Source of the DNA: Effusibacillus lacus
GTDB taxonomy: Bacteria > Bacillota > Bacilli > Tumebacillales > Effusibacillaceae
DNA length: 64,000 nt
Assembly (NCBI RefSeq): GCF_002335525.1
Contig: NZ_BDUF01000007.1
Coordinates: 1-64,000 of the forward strand
Reading direction: 5' to 3'
Every line of letters begins with the position of its first letter. Position 1 is the first letter of the stretch. Below the pieces are notes generated by a model. That model was not told the DNA's origin. It did no database searches and worked only from the letters and a program-made list of their open reading frames with translations. The translations under genes and the position numbers were made by a program. Shown here in pieces: positions 54,206-64,000 of this stretch.

Positions 54206-55418
54206 CCTGAATCATTTCCTCCAATCTCTTTCTCGCCGTCTCGCATACAGCATACTTCACCTTTAATCTTCCGTCTTGAAGACACACTTCTCCCTTATAC
54301 TCGAAATACTCTTGTTTACATTTTGGGCATGCCAACGGATCGGCTCCCCAACTCAGGAACATTTTCTCACGCCACCGGACCGTTACGCGCTTCTCCTTCG
54401 CCATCTTCTTCAACCACTTTTTCGTCCGTTCCCACCACGCCTCGATCCGTTCCATCCACATTTTTTTCGAACGCCGCGAATAGATGCCATAATGCCGTAT
54501 GGACTTGAAATGCTCATCTGGAATATGACGAATGATTCGTGTAATGAATTCTTCTACTGTAAGGGTTTCAAACTTTTCTTCTCCATCGGTTTTATCCACA
54601 TAGCTAAAGGTCACGGTCTTTCCATCATACTTCACAATCCGCTTCAACGAAATTGCTGGTCTACGCATGTATCGTCCAATATATTGCAACTGCTTTTGCA
54701 CATTCCCCTTCCTTTTGGGCGCATGCACATAAAACCCATCTGGATTTTCCCGGTAGGCCTCATCTAGTAACTTTCGGTATTTCTTTCTCTCTCTTTGGTT
54801 CAGATGCCCCCGAATTAAGCTTAGAACGGCCGCCTGCCACCTTTTCCGCAGCATCTCAAAGGGGATAAATTCAATCCGCTTGAATTCTCCATCTGCTTTC
54901 ATGCCACCTTCGGTCACCAGCATGTGAACATGAGGATTAAAATTCATGCGAGATCCAAATGTGTGCAGTCCCATCACAATCCCAATTGTCACCTTGTAAC
55001 GATCCAAAAACCAATCTTGCAGAAGTTTGGCTGCTTCATCCATTAATGCTTTGAGCATCTCTCTTTTTAGACAAAACAAGGGCCACAACCGCTCATCCAT
55101 GGTGAATACAACATGGCGGTGGGGAACCGTAAGCAATTCCTGTTCCATCACCTTGCTCCACTCCTCGGTTTCTCCGTTGGAGCAAGTCGTACAAAATCGT
55201 CCCTTACACCGGTACGGCACGAACTTCATATGTCCGCACCCTTCACAGGCGAACAGTTTGAACCCTCCGTGCATGGTTCCGCAAATACGAAACTTTTCCA
55301 CTTCCTTGATTACTTGTGGACGAATTCGTTTCCCATGTTTGGCAACAAACTGTTCCCAATGTCGATGTTCGTCAAAGAATATTCGTTTCAACTCGTTCGT
55401 CTCCACTTGAATATCCAT
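54093..55418 (-). CDS. IS91-family transposase (Y2 HUH rolling-circle type)
   Basis: 441 residues. Zinc-finger N-terminus (cysteines 58, 61, 71, 76, 79), the HUH motif in NFNPHVHML (about 159-167) and the paired tyrosines YIGRY (246 and 250), the signature of a two-tyrosine rolling-circle transposase. The C-terminal 30-odd residues are Lys/Glu-rich and read through the sequence of the neighbouring zinc-ribbon gene, so the native end may lie earlier. Confidence 0.88.
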   Translation of the reverse strand: MDIQVETNELKRIFFDEHRHWEQFVAKHGKRIRPQVIKEVEKFRICGTMHGGFKLFACEGCGHMKFVPYRCKGRFCTTCSNGETEEWSKVMEQELLTVPHRHVVFTMDERLWPLFCLKREMLKALMDEAAKLLQDWFLDRYKVTIGIVMGLHTFGSRMNFNPHVHMLVTEGGMKADGEFKRIEFIPFEMLRKRWQAAVLSLIRGHLNQRERKKYRKLLDEAYRENPDGFYVHAPKRKGNVQKQLQYIGRYMRRPAISLKRIVKYDGKTVTFSYVDKTDGEEKFETLTVEEFITRIIRHIPDEHFKSIRHYGIYSRRSKKMWMERIEAWWERTKKWLKKMAKEKRVTVRWREKMFLSWGADPLACPKCKQEYFEYKGEVCLQDGRLKVKYAVCETARKRLEEMIQDVSGFQTRQERKKEKESKHQGKKEQGGQLHLLGLRYE

Positions 55419-55438
55419 ACTCTTTACTTCAACAAAGA

Positions 55439-55472
55439 AGGGGAAATCCCTTGAATCACAAGAGACTTCCCC
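55439..55472. repeat. Hairpin in the transposase leader
   Basis: GGGGAA...TTCCCC outer stem with an inner CTTG/CAAG stem, just upstream of the transposase start. It may be a control structure of the element. Confidence 0.4.
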
Positions 55473-55502
55473 TCGGGAAAATTTATAATTTCTTACTCTT
55501 TA

Positions 55503-55562
55503 AAGAAAGCTTCCTTCAAAGCGCCTTCAGGATGAAGGGGCGTTGTTGAAGAAAGCTTTCTT
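55503..55562. repeat. 60-bp imperfect palindrome at the element edge
   Basis: Two arms of 27-30 bp with ends AAGAAAGCTT/AAGCTTTCTT and a 3-nt loop. It lies between the YkuK-like stop and the transposase leader. It could be the terminal structure of the IS91 element or a weak terminator for the YkuK-like gene; the T-run is short. Confidence 0.6.
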
Positions 55563-55569
55563 GATTCTA

Positions 55570-56052
55570 TTATCCCAAGGATCTTGTATATCGATCAGCC
55601 ACTTTGGATGCGACAAACGCGTTTGGTTTTACTTTTGCGGTATAACCGGAAGCCGTTACCCAACCGACGATCTCCTTGATTAAGGATTTGGTGGCTCCCT
55701 TCTCCCCGATGTCCAGATGAATCTCCAGGTGTTCTCCGCATATCTCCGGGATCTTCTCGGACAATTCCTGACACAGCAACAGTGAATAAGAAGCCTCCGT
55801 AAACATGCGCTGTTTCAATGACCGAATCTCCCTGGAAGGTTTGCGGTGAATGTAATAACGGGCACCCTTTCCGATACGGTGCACAATGATTGCGGTTACA
55901 AACATTGTGATTCCCCGGTCATACCGATTCTGTGAATCAGAACCGATTATCACCTTGTATGCGTCATCAGGTCCTGTCCCCACAAACTCACAAATGTCTT
56001 TTACTACTTCCTCCAGCGTCAACGTTCCCTTCGTCGGATTGAGGAACTTCAC
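55570..56052 (-). CDS. RNase H-like YkuK family protein
   Basis: About 160 residues. FLNPTKGTLTLEEVVKDICEFV leads into an RNase H-like fold (VIIGSDSQNRYDRGITMFVTAII, EIHLDIGEKGATKSLIKEIVGWV) with Asp residues suited to metal binding. The family (DUF458) has no firm function. The start is taken as GTG 56052; a TTG at 56097 has no ribosome-binding site. A TGTCGAA Spo0A-like box lies at 56173-56179 on the minus strand. Confidence 0.8.
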   Translation of the reverse strand: MKFLNPTKGTLTLEEVVKDICEFVGTGPDDAYKVIIGSDSQNRYDRGITMFVTAIIVHRIGKGARYYIHRKPSREIRSLKQRMFTEASYSLLLCQELSEKIPEICGEHLEIHLDIGEKGATKSLIKEIVGWVTASGYTAKVKPNAFVASKVADRYTRSLG

Positions 56053-56307
56053 GCAACCACCGCCCTTTTCTACATCATATTCGTTCCAAACGGTCAAGAT
56101 GTGGGCTTAACGAGAACTTAACACACTCATGCGGGGACCTGATGCGCATGCCTGTTTACTTAATATATTCAATTCGACAGTTGCCCGATCTTCTCCTCTC
56201 TCTGCTATTTTAAGATTTTGCAAAAAAGCGCAGACCCATTCGATAAATAAAGCCCTATCGAAGCATATTCAGGAAGTTAGGGCGCAAACAAACGGCAGAT
56301 GAACCAC

Positions 56308-57174
56308 CTACAGGAACCGGGCGATACCATCTGCCAAACGGGCAAACTCTTCAATTGACAATGTTTCCGCTCTCCGATTGGGGTCAACTCCAGACCCCTC
56401 AAGCAGTTGAAGGACCATTGCTTTTCCTCCTGGCAAGTGCAGATTATACTGCAGATTATTTAAGAGGGTCTTGCGCCGTTGAGCAAACCCCGCACGTACC
56501 AGTTTGAAAAAAATCTTCTCATCCTGAACCGCAACAGCAGCCTGTTCCCGAATCTTCAGCTTAATAACGATGGATTCCACATTCGGCTGGGGCATGAAAG
56601 CAGTCTTTGGCACTCGGCACACGATCTGCGGTTCCGTAAAATACTGAACGGCAATCGACAAAGCACCGTAGTCCTTGCCTCCAGGCGAGGCTGCCATGCG
56701 TTCGGCCACTTCCCTTTGCACCATCACTACAACGGAATTCAGCGGCAGACGTTCTTCCAACAGTTTCATAACGATCGGAGTCGTTACATAATATGGCAAA
56801 TTCGCTACAACGCTTACTTTCCGGCCGGCAAACCGGTCCGCAAACAGTCGGTGCAAATCGGTTTCCAGCACGTCTGCATGATGTACCCATACATTTGGGC
56901 ACTCACGCAGTGTTTCTGCCAGTATGGGAATCAGCCGGTCGTCTTTTTCCACAGCAACCACTACGCCTGCATGCTCGGCCAACGCTTGAGTAAGTGTGCC
57001 AATGCCCGGCCCGATTTCCAGTGCACCATCCTCTTTGGACAGGTCGGCCGCTTCCACAATCTTGCCAAGGATATTCGCATCAATCAAGAAATTCTGACCC
57101 AGCTGTTTCTTAAAGTGAAAGCTGAATCTGTCTATGACCTCACGAGTCACAGACGGATTGACGAGCCGTTTCAT
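56308..57174 (-). CDS. rsmA: 16S rRNA dimethyladenosine transferase
   Basis: Dimethylates A1518 and A1519 of 16S rRNA. 288 residues: KKQLGQNFLIDANILGKIV, the SAM site LEIGPGIGTLTQALAE (about 50-65), and the catalytic NLPYYVTTPIV. It lies 16 bp after rnmV, as in B. subtilis ksgA. The B. subtilis neighbour yabG is separated from it here by YkuK, the IS element, psd and the DHH gene. Confidence 0.97.
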   Translation of the reverse strand: MKRLVNPSVTREVIDRFSFHFKKQLGQNFLIDANILGKIVEAADLSKEDGALEIGPGIGTLTQALAEHAGVVVAVEKDDRLIPILAETLRECPNVWVHHADVLETDLHRLFADRFAGRKVSVVANLPYYVTTPIVMKLLEERLPLNSVVVMVQREVAERMAASPGGKDYGALSIAVQYFTEPQIVCRVPKTAFMPQPNVESIVIKLKIREQAAVAVQDEKIFFKLVRAGFAQRRKTLLNNLQYNLHLPGGKAMVLQLLEGSGVDPNRRAETLSIEEFARLADGIARFL

Positions 57175-57190
57175 CCGTATGCCACCTTTG

Positions 57191-57745
57191 TTAAGAATCC
57201 AACAATCTCCAAGCGGCTTCCCATTCCGCTCTTGTCACGCCAAGCATATTAATCCGCTTCCAGAAGGTTTTGGCATTGCATCGCCCAATTCCCAGAATCT
57301 TTCCGAGTTGTTCCCTCTTTTCCGCAGAATCAGCCAGCCCCGTCAGTCCATACTCTTGCATTTCCCGCCAACTGAACTCCTCTTCCGCGCCTTCCCATTC
57401 GGTTCGAACCGATTCCAAAGCCCTGCGGATGCTTTCAGGGGATGCGTTCTCAATCCCTACATCCCCGTTGGCCGTCGCTTCCTCCCTAGGCAGGAACGCA
57501 TGCTTGCAGCCCGGAACCCTTTGTGCTACCTGTTTGCGAATCCGCTCACCCGGATAGTCCGGATCGGTAAACAGGATGACACCCCTTTCCTTTTGTGCCC
57601 GTTCCACCTGTTTGAGCAGCGTATCCGACACCGCAGATCCGCCTGTAATCAGGCAATCTGCCTCCACGGCCCGGTCGATGGCAATCTTGTCATGCAGCCC
57701 TTCCACAACGATAATTTCTTTAATTTTAATTTTCATGGGAATCAC
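57191..57745 (-). CDS. rnmV: Ribonuclease M5
   Basis: Matures 5S rRNA from its precursor, with L18. 184 residues: an N-terminal Toprim domain (IIVVEGLHDKIAIDRAV, ILFTDPDYPGERIRKQV with the metal-binding DxD) and a C-terminal rRNA-binding tail. The GTG start overlaps the tatD stop. The ATG three codons later is an alternative. Confidence 0.95.
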   Translation of the reverse strand: MIPMKIKIKEIIVVEGLHDKIAIDRAVEADCLITGGSAVSDTLLKQVERAQKERGVILFTDPDYPGERIRKQVAQRVPGCKHAFLPREEATANGDVGIENASPESIRRALESVRTEWEGAEEEFSWREMQEYGLTGLADSAEKREQLGKILGIGRCNAKTFWKRINMLGVTRAEWEAAWRLLDS

Positions 57746-58530
57746 AATGAGACAAAAGGATTGCGCACGTTAAAAATCCGCTCGGCGTTCTCCGTCGTGA
57801 TTCGGCTGATTTCATCGAACTCCATGCCCCTGAGTTCCGCAATTTTTTCAGCCACATGCCGAACATATAGGGGCTGGTTCGGCTTACCCCGATACGGTTC
57901 CGGAGTCAGGTACGGAGAATCGGTTTCCACCAACAAAAAGTCAAGCGGAACTTTAGAGGCCACTTCCTGCGGGCGCTTGGCGTTTTTGTAAGTGACCGGA
58001 CCGCCAAAGGAAATCATAAAGTTCATATCCATGCATTCCTTTGCCATTTCCCAGGAACCGGAGAAGCAGTGCATGATGCCTCCCACTTCCCTGGCTCCTT
58101 CTTCCTTCAGAATCTGAACAATGTCCCCATGGGCTTCCCTGTCATGAATCACGATCGGCATCTTCACTTCTCTGGCAAGACGAATTTGCCGTCGAAACAC
58201 TTCAAATTGAACTTCTTTCGGGGTGGTGTCCCAATGGTAATCGAGGCCTATTTCTCCAATGGCCACAACGTGCGGAAGCTGCGCCCATTCACGCAGCTTC
58301 TCATACATATCTTCCGTTGCATGATTGGCATCATTCGGGTGAATTCCAACAGCCGCATAGACACCCTGCCAATCTTCGGCAAGCTCCACAGCCTTTAGGG
58401 AAGAAGGGATATCAAAGCCCGGAACCAAAATTTGCACAACATTGTGATCCCGTGCCGAATGAATCATTTCCACAATATCATTATCGTCAAACTTGTCACT
58501 GTTTAGATGGCAATGCGAGTCGAACAGCAA
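57742..58530 (-). CDS. tatD: TatD family metal-dependent hydrolase
   Basis: 262 residues, a normal TatD length. Metal ligands: FDSHCHLN at the N-terminus, GEIGLDYHWD, VIHDREAHGD, MHCFSGS and VETDSPYL. Members are 3'-5' exonucleases or deoxyribonucleases; the B. subtilis equivalent is YabD. The start is TTG 58530, with AGGTG upstream; it is not certain. It is coupled to rnmV. The yabE (rpfB-type) gene found next to it in B. subtilis is absent. Confidence 0.93.
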   Translation of the reverse strand: MLFDSHCHLNSDKFDDNDIVEMIHSARDHNVVQILVPGFDIPSSLKAVELAEDWQGVYAAVGIHPNDANHATEDMYEKLREWAQLPHVVAIGEIGLDYHWDTTPKEVQFEVFRRQIRLAREVKMPIVIHDREAHGDIVQILKEEGAREVGGIMHCFSGSWEMAKECMDMNFMISFGGPVTYKNAKRPQEVASKVPLDFLLVETDSPYLTPEPYRGKPNQPLYVRHVAEKIAELRGMEFDEISRITTENAERIFNVRNPFVSL

Positions 58531-58563
58531 AACAAAACACCTACTCTCGTAATTCAATTGGTT

Positions 58564-60678
<2,115 letters not shown>

Positions 60679-60755
60679 CATTAGCGCTTTTTCTATTTTC
60701 ATTAATGATGAATTAAAGTTTTTTACACATGACAAAAGTGTATTGAATTTTTCTA

Positions 60756-60784
60756 TTGACTAATTTGGGAATAGTTGGTACCAT
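60756..60784 (+). promoter_or_regulatory. Sigma-A promoter for abrB
   Basis: -35 TTGACT (5/6), 17-bp spacer, -10 TACCAT (4/6). The expected start is near 60791, 52 nt before the abrB ATG. Confidence 0.55.
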
Positions 60785-60801
60785 TGCCTTATCAAAGGAG
60801 A

Positions 60802-60818
60802 TGTCGATATTTGTAGAA
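60802..60818 (+). promoter_or_regulatory. Tandem Spo0A-like boxes in the abrB leader
   Basis: TGTCGAT (60802-60808) and TGTAGAA (60812-60818), each 6/7 to TGTCGAA and spaced 10 bp, about 11-27 nt downstream of the expected transcription start. B. subtilis abrB is repressed by Spo0A through tandem boxes in the same place. Confidence 0.5.
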
Positions 60819-60842
60819 TTTTTTCGGGGGAGAGGAAGTCAA

Positions 60843-61082
60843 ATGAAATCAACAGGAATTGTGCGCAAGGTCGATGAGTTGGGCCGCGTTGTAATCCCGA
60901 TTGAACTGCGCAGAACGCTGGGAATCAGTGAAAAAGACGCTTTGGAAATCTATGTCGACTCGGACAGAATCATTCTGAGAAAATACGAACCGGCATGCAT
61001 CTTCTGCGGACAAGCTGATGAAATCATTCATTTCAAGGGCAAAAACATCTGCCCGAACTGCATTGCCGAAATGAACAGCTAA
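60843..61082 (+). CDS. abrB: Transition-state regulator AbrB
   Basis: Represses post-exponential genes during growth. 79 residues: an N-terminal swapped-hairpin DNA-binding domain (MKSTGIVRKVDELGRVVIPIE) and the AbrB-type C-terminus with two cysteine pairs (CIFC and CPNC). It lies on the opposite strand to its neighbours and between metG and rsmI, as in B. subtilis. GAGAGG precedes the ATG. Confidence 0.95.
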   Translation: MKSTGIVRKVDELGRVVIPIELRRTLGISEKDALEIYVDSDRIILRKYEPACIFCGQADEIIHFKGKNICPNCIAEMNS

Positions 61083-61094
61083 AAGAGAAAGACA

Positions 61095-61127
61095 AACCAT
61101 TGAACCGACAATGCCGGGTCAATGGTT
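61095..61127. terminator. Terminator between abrB and rsmI
   Basis: A 9-bp stem (AACCATTGA/TCAATGGTT) with a 15-nt loop, followed on the plus strand by TTCTTTTT. One arm overlaps the rsmI stop codon. Confidence 0.7.
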
Positions 61128-62015
61128 TTCTTTTTCGTCCGCTTCCAGAACGGCGCCATAGACCTCCCTTTTTGGCAGGTTCCGCTCTTTTGCAACCTGC
61201 TTGATTGCTTCCTTCTTGTCTATCCCTCGCTTCATCAGTTCATGAACATGTTCTATTACCGTTAAAGGTTCCCACCATGCAGCCGATTCTTCCACTGTTG
61301 CAAGTGGATCTGCACCTTCCACAACCAACACGTACTCTCCTTTGGAAGATTCGGTTTCCAGCATTTCGAGCAGCTCCTTCAGGGTTCCCCTTGCAAATTC
61401 CTCAAATCGTTTGGTCAACTCTCTGGCTGTTGTGACCCTGCGGTTGCCCAGTACTTCCAACAGATCCTTAACCGTATCCTTCAAACGGTGGGGAGCCTCA
61501 TAGAAGAGTAATGTCTCTGGTCTGCTCCTCCATCGCTCCAGCATTTTCCTTCGTTCTTTTCGCTCCCGCGGCAGAAAACCGACAAACGAGAATTGATCGG
61601 TCGGCATGCCGGAAGCGACAAGAGCGGTGATAGCCGCACAAGCACCGGGAATCGGCACCACCCTGTGTCCCTTTGCCACGGCAGCCCGGACAAGATCCTC
61701 CCCCGGATCTGATATGCCTGGTGTCCCGGCATCGGAGACCAGCGACACTGAGTGCCCACTATCCAACAAGCCGATAATCTCTTCTTCCATCCTGTTTTTG
61801 TTGTGCTCATGGTAGGATGTCAAACGGGGTCCCTCAATTTGAAAATGGGTCAACAGTTTGCGCGTTTGCCTTGTATCTTCCGCAGCAATGACAGCCGATT
61901 GCCGCAATGTTTCAACTGCGCGAAACGTCATGTCCTGAAGGTTCCCAATCGGGGTGGCCACCAGATACAGAGTTCCTTTGTCATCACTTGTCTGATAACT
62001 GTACTTCTTCTCCAT
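61119..62015 (-). CDS. rsmI: 16S rRNA (cytidine-2'-O)-methyltransferase RsmI
   Basis: Methylates C1402 of 16S rRNA. About 298 residues in the tetrapyrrole-methylase family: GTLYLVATPIGNLQDMTFRAV, SLVSDAGTPGISDPGEDLV (about 95-113) and PGACAAITALVASGMP. The start ATG 62015 overlaps the preceding stop as TGATG, behind GGGAG. It corresponds to B. subtilis YabC. Confidence 0.95.
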   Translation of the reverse strand: MEKKYSYQTSDDKGTLYLVATPIGNLQDMTFRAVETLRQSAVIAAEDTRQTRKLLTHFQIEGPRLTSYHEHNKNRMEEEIIGLLDSGHSVSLVSDAGTPGISDPGEDLVRAAVAKGHRVVPIPGACAAITALVASGMPTDQFSFVGFLPRERKERRKMLERWRSRPETLLFYEAPHRLKDTVKDLLEVLGNRRVTTARELTKRFEEFARGTLKELLEMLETESSKGEYVLVVEGADPLATVEESAAWWEPLTVIEHVHELMKRGIDKKEAIKQVAKERNLPKREVYGAVLEADEKENH

Positions 62016-62767
62016 CAATTTGCGCTCCCGCCGTAGATTGTTTCCAACTCCTCCGTCCACTGTCCATTCTCGTCATAAACGATCAGAGGTGGGTCAATCT
62101 TGAGATCCGGTTTTCCGTTCTTGATTGATTCCACCAATACGATACTGGGCCGCTGATGAACTCGCGGGTGAACCAGTCTCATCCGTTTCGGCTCCAATTT
62201 GACACATTTCAATTCACACAACAATTCCGCCAAACGGTCCGGACGATGCACAAAGGCAGCTTTTCCTCCCGACTTGGTCATGATACCCGCCGCTTTCACA
62301 GCATCGCGTAACGTGCAAGTGACCTCATGACGGGCTATCCGAACATGTTCATTCTTCACGGGGTCCCCTTGACCTATTGGACGGTAAGGGGGGTTGCATG
62401 TCACAAGGTCAAATTTTTCACGGCCGAAAATCGCAGTCACTTCCCTCATATCTCCCTGGACAATCTCAATCAGATGATTCAGCCCGTTCCCCTGTACGCT
62501 GCGGGCAGCCATATCGGCCAATCGTTCCTGCAGCTCCAAGCCCACGATTCGTTTGAGCGGATGGCGGGTACGGGTAGTAAGCAGGATGGGGATCACCCCG
62601 TTTCCCGTCCCCAGATCCAGAACACGCTCATTGGGGCGAACGGTAGCATAATGAGCCAGCAATACGGCATCCATCGAGAACGAGAACACCTCCTCACTCT
62701 GGATCAGATGGTACCCATTTGTCATCAAGTCATCCAATCGTTCGCCCGGCTTAAGCTGAAAGTCCAT
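62015..62767 (-). CDS. yabB: tRNA1(Val) (adenine37-N6)-methyltransferase family protein (YabB)
   Basis: 250 residues. SAM-binding motif VLDLGTGNGVIPILLTTR (about 45-62), VGLELQERLADMAARS, and the amino-methyltransferase signature VTCNPPYRP (about 128). Likely modifies adenine 37 of a tRNA; the exact substrate is not proven. GGAGGG precedes the ATG, and it overlaps the upstream MFS-type gene by 17 bp. The small yazA gene that follows it in B. subtilis is absent. Confidence 0.9.
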   Translation of the reverse strand: MDFQLKPGERLDDLMTNGYHLIQSEEVFSFSMDAVLLAHYATVRPNERVLDLGTGNGVIPILLTTRTRHPLKRIVGLELQERLADMAARSVQGNGLNHLIEIVQGDMREVTAIFGREKFDLVTCNPPYRPIGQGDPVKNEHVRIARHEVTCTLRDAVKAAGIMTKSGGKAAFVHRPDRLAELLCELKCVKLEPKRMRLVHPRVHQRPSIVLVESIKNGKPDLKIDPPLIVYDENGQWTEELETIYGGSAN

Positions 62768-63239
62768 CGGATTCCCTCCGCATCAGGTGATTTTCCCACC
62801 ATAGCACCAATCCGAAAGCCAGTGCCCCCAACACCCGGATTGTACCCGCAACAAAGAATGCTATGTTCATGGAGGTCGCCTTATAGATGGCAACCCCGAC
62901 CATCGGTGCAAAGATACCGGAAATCCCCACCGATGCCGGAAAAAACGGGATTAATGCAATCAGCAAAATAAACATCCTTGCCGACAGCAGCGTGACTGCG
63001 GTAATGGTCTTCTTTTTAACCAGTTTATCCATAAAAATAGCGCCCGGAATCAGCGCAAGAATGCCTGTCACCGCCGGAAGTGACGACAGCCAGGCAACTT
63101 GTTGGTCGGACGCGTGTAAGACTTTAATCGCAAAGATCGGTATGAACGGATTATACAAATTCAGGGAGAGAAACTCAAAGATCCCCTGGATATTCCCATA
63201 CTTGATGTTATGCCTAAGATGCTTATATGCCGCATCCAA
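62751..63239 (-). pseudogene. Shortened MFS-type transporter (in-frame internal deletion likely)
   Basis: About 162 residues, against roughly 400 for a full MFS protein. The N-terminal part (four or fewer membrane segments, with FMDKLVKKKTITAVTLLSAR between helices 2 and 3) looks like the beginning of a transporter, and the end (FAPMVGVAIYKATSMNIAFFVAGTIRVLGA) like its last two segments. The middle appears lost without a frame break. GAGGTG precedes a TTG start. Probably not an active carrier; a small membrane protein is possible. Confidence 0.55.
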
Positions 63240-63243
63240 TTTT

Positions 63244-63570
63244 TCACACCTCTTTGTAAAGGAAAGACAAACAAAACATGCAGCCTCCTTGGGTCCGCAG
63301 GGAACCATATTGGGCATTGCATACATGAAACCCTTCGTGGTAAAGGCGTGCCAACGCATCGAAGCCTTCGCCCATCTGCACCGAACCCTCCCCCTGTTTG
63401 GAAGATTTTCGGTTCATCCGGTTTCGGAGGTTTTCGTTCTCAATCTGAAGCTTCGAGTTTTCTTCCAGAAGTTCGATGATTTTTTTCTTCAGGCTTCCCA
63501 GTTCCCCATAGAGTTCTCCAATCCGCTCCTCTAAATGAGCCACCTGGGCAAACACCGCTTGTTTGTCCAT
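63244..63570 (-). CDS. yabA: Replication initiation control protein YabA
   Basis: Brakes chromosome replication by binding DnaA and the DnaN clamp. 108 residues: an N-terminal leucine-zipper coiled coil (about 5-55) and a C-terminal zinc-binding region with His and Cys ligands ([17 protein letters not shown]). It lies between ricT and yabB, as in B. subtilis. Confidence 0.95.
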   Translation of the reverse strand: MDKQAVFAQVAHLEERIGELYGELGSLKKKIIELLEENSKLQIENENLRNRMNRKSSKQGEGSVQMGEGFDALARLYHEGFHVCNAQYGSLRTQGGCMFCLSFLYKEV

Positions 63571-63586
63571 GGCTTTCTCCCACCCT

Positions 63587-64000
63587 TTACCCGGTTACTT
63601 GCTCATAGGAATCGTTTTCAAACTTCAGGCAGCACATCAATCTTCCGCACAGCCCCGAGATTTTGGACGGATTCAGCGACAAGTTCTGGTCTTTGGCCAT
63701 CCGGATGGAAACCGGATCGAAATCCCCCAGCCAGGATGAACAGCACAAAATGCGACCGCAAGGCCCGATTCCACCGAGCAGCTTTGCTTCGTCCCTTACA
63801 CCAATCTGGCGCAACTCAATCCGGGTGCGAAAAACAGCCGCCAAATCCTTGACCAGTTCACGGAAGTCCACTCTTCCATCCGCAGTAAAATAAAAAATCA
63901 CCTTGTTCCGGTCAAAGGTATACTCTACATCCACCAACTTCATTTCCAACTGATGCTCGCGGATTTTCTCAAGGCAGACCACTCGTGCTTCAGCCGCTTG
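63587..64000 (-). CDS. ricT: PSP1-domain protein RicT/YaaT (partial, 5' end outside the window)
   Basis: 138 residues of the C-terminal part are visible. The PSP1 domain includes [19 protein letters not shown] and [14 protein letters not shown], whose cysteines carry Fe-S clusters in the Ric complex (RicA, RicF, RicT) that promotes RNase Y-dependent mRNA maturation and sporulation phosphorelay in B. subtilis. The frame runs open to the window edge. Confidence 0.94.
   Translation of the reverse strand, partial: QAAEARVVCLEKIREHQLEMKLVDVEYTFDRNKVIFYFTADGRVDFRELVKDLAAVFRTRIELRQIGVRDEAKLLGGIGPCGRILCCSSWLGDFDPVSIRMAKDQNLSLNPSKISGLCGRLMCCLKFENDSYEQVTG

Larger units (their letters stand above)
54150..55562 (-). 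mobile_element. IS91-family insertion sequence (approximate limits)
   Basis: One transposase gene plus about 145 bp upstream with two hairpins. The right limit is set at the end of a 60-bp imperfect palindrome just after the YkuK-like stop codon. The left limit is not defined: IS91 elements make no target duplication and have no terminal inverted repeats, so the junction inside or before the zinc-ribbon gene cannot be placed from one sequence. Confidence 0.55.

Overview
The window reads as a core chromosomal segment of an endospore-forming member of the Bacillales. It carries sporulation genes (spoIIE, yabG, sspF, spoVG, spoVT, spoVB-like, yabP, yabQ, fin, cmpA, abrB), and its gene order, read right to left on the minus strand, follows the Bacillus subtilis yaaT-to-lysS block. 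The moderate G+C, the cyanophycin genes beside ispE, and the hup-rqcP and nadC placements fit a deep Bacillales lineage such as Alicyclobacillaceae (Effusibacillus/Tumebacillus-like). That placement is an inference from context, not from a database search.

Layout from right to left along the main (minus) strand: ricT (partial, 5' end beyond the window), yabA, a shortened MFS-type gene, a tRNA-adenine methyltransferase (yabB), rsmI, abrB (opposite strand), metG, tatD, rnmV, rsmA, a YkuK-type gene, an IS91-family element abutting a zinc-ribbon gene, psd (opposite strand), a DHH phosphoesterase, yabG, veg, sspF, the cyanophycin pair cphB-cphA, ispE, a nucleotidyltransferase, purR, ridA, spoVG, glmU, prs, ctc (rplY), a SigH-like sigma factor, pth, fin, mfd, prsA, spoVT, spoVB-like, mazG, hup, rqcP, yabP, yabQ, divIC and yabR. 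A lineage-specific insert follows (24.8-26.6 kb: dCMP deaminase, MazG-like, cmpA and two very small membrane proteins). Next come spoIIE, yabS, yabT, two ThrE-type exporter subunits, tilS, hpt, ftsH, nadC, coaX, dinB (opposite strand), hslO, cysK, the folate cluster pabB-pabA-pabC-folP-folB-folK with yazB and dusB, a protein often labelled quinate 5-dehydrogenase, greA and lysS. The left edge holds two tandem sigma-A promoters and the leader of an rRNA operon running out of the window; lysS next to an rrn operon is also the B. subtilis arrangement.

Many genes form tight translationally coupled groups, for example pabB/pabA/pabC with ATGA overlaps, yabP/yabQ, the two ThrE subunits, and rnmV/tatD. 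Functional themes are translation and RNA maturation (lysS, metG, tilS, rsmA, rsmI, rnmV, pth, dusB, rqcP, ctc), folate and cofactors (pab/fol, coaX, nadC), cell envelope (glmU, ispE, spoVB-like, divIC, ftsH, prsA, psd), transcription-repair (mfd, greA, dinB), nucleotides (prs, hpt, purR, mazG), nitrogen storage (cphA/cphB) and sporulation.

The non-coding sequence is informative. By eye I find candidate promoters for most sporulation sigma factors in the expected places: SigH before spoVG, SigE before cmpA and yabP, SigF/SigG before fin, SigG before sspF and spoVT, and SigK before yabG. A sigma-A promoter with a 21-bp spacer and Spo0A-like boxes precedes spoIIE, and tandem Spo0A-like boxes lie in the leaders of abrB and of the SigH-like sigma gene. 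No tRNA, CRISPR array or prophage was seen. I did not recognise a wholly new multi-gene system. The most novel items are the SigH-like sigma gene with its tandem boxes, the cyanophycin operon in a spore-former core locus, the small membrane proteins behind a perfect-consensus promoter, and the Fur-like operator inside the hslO promoter.
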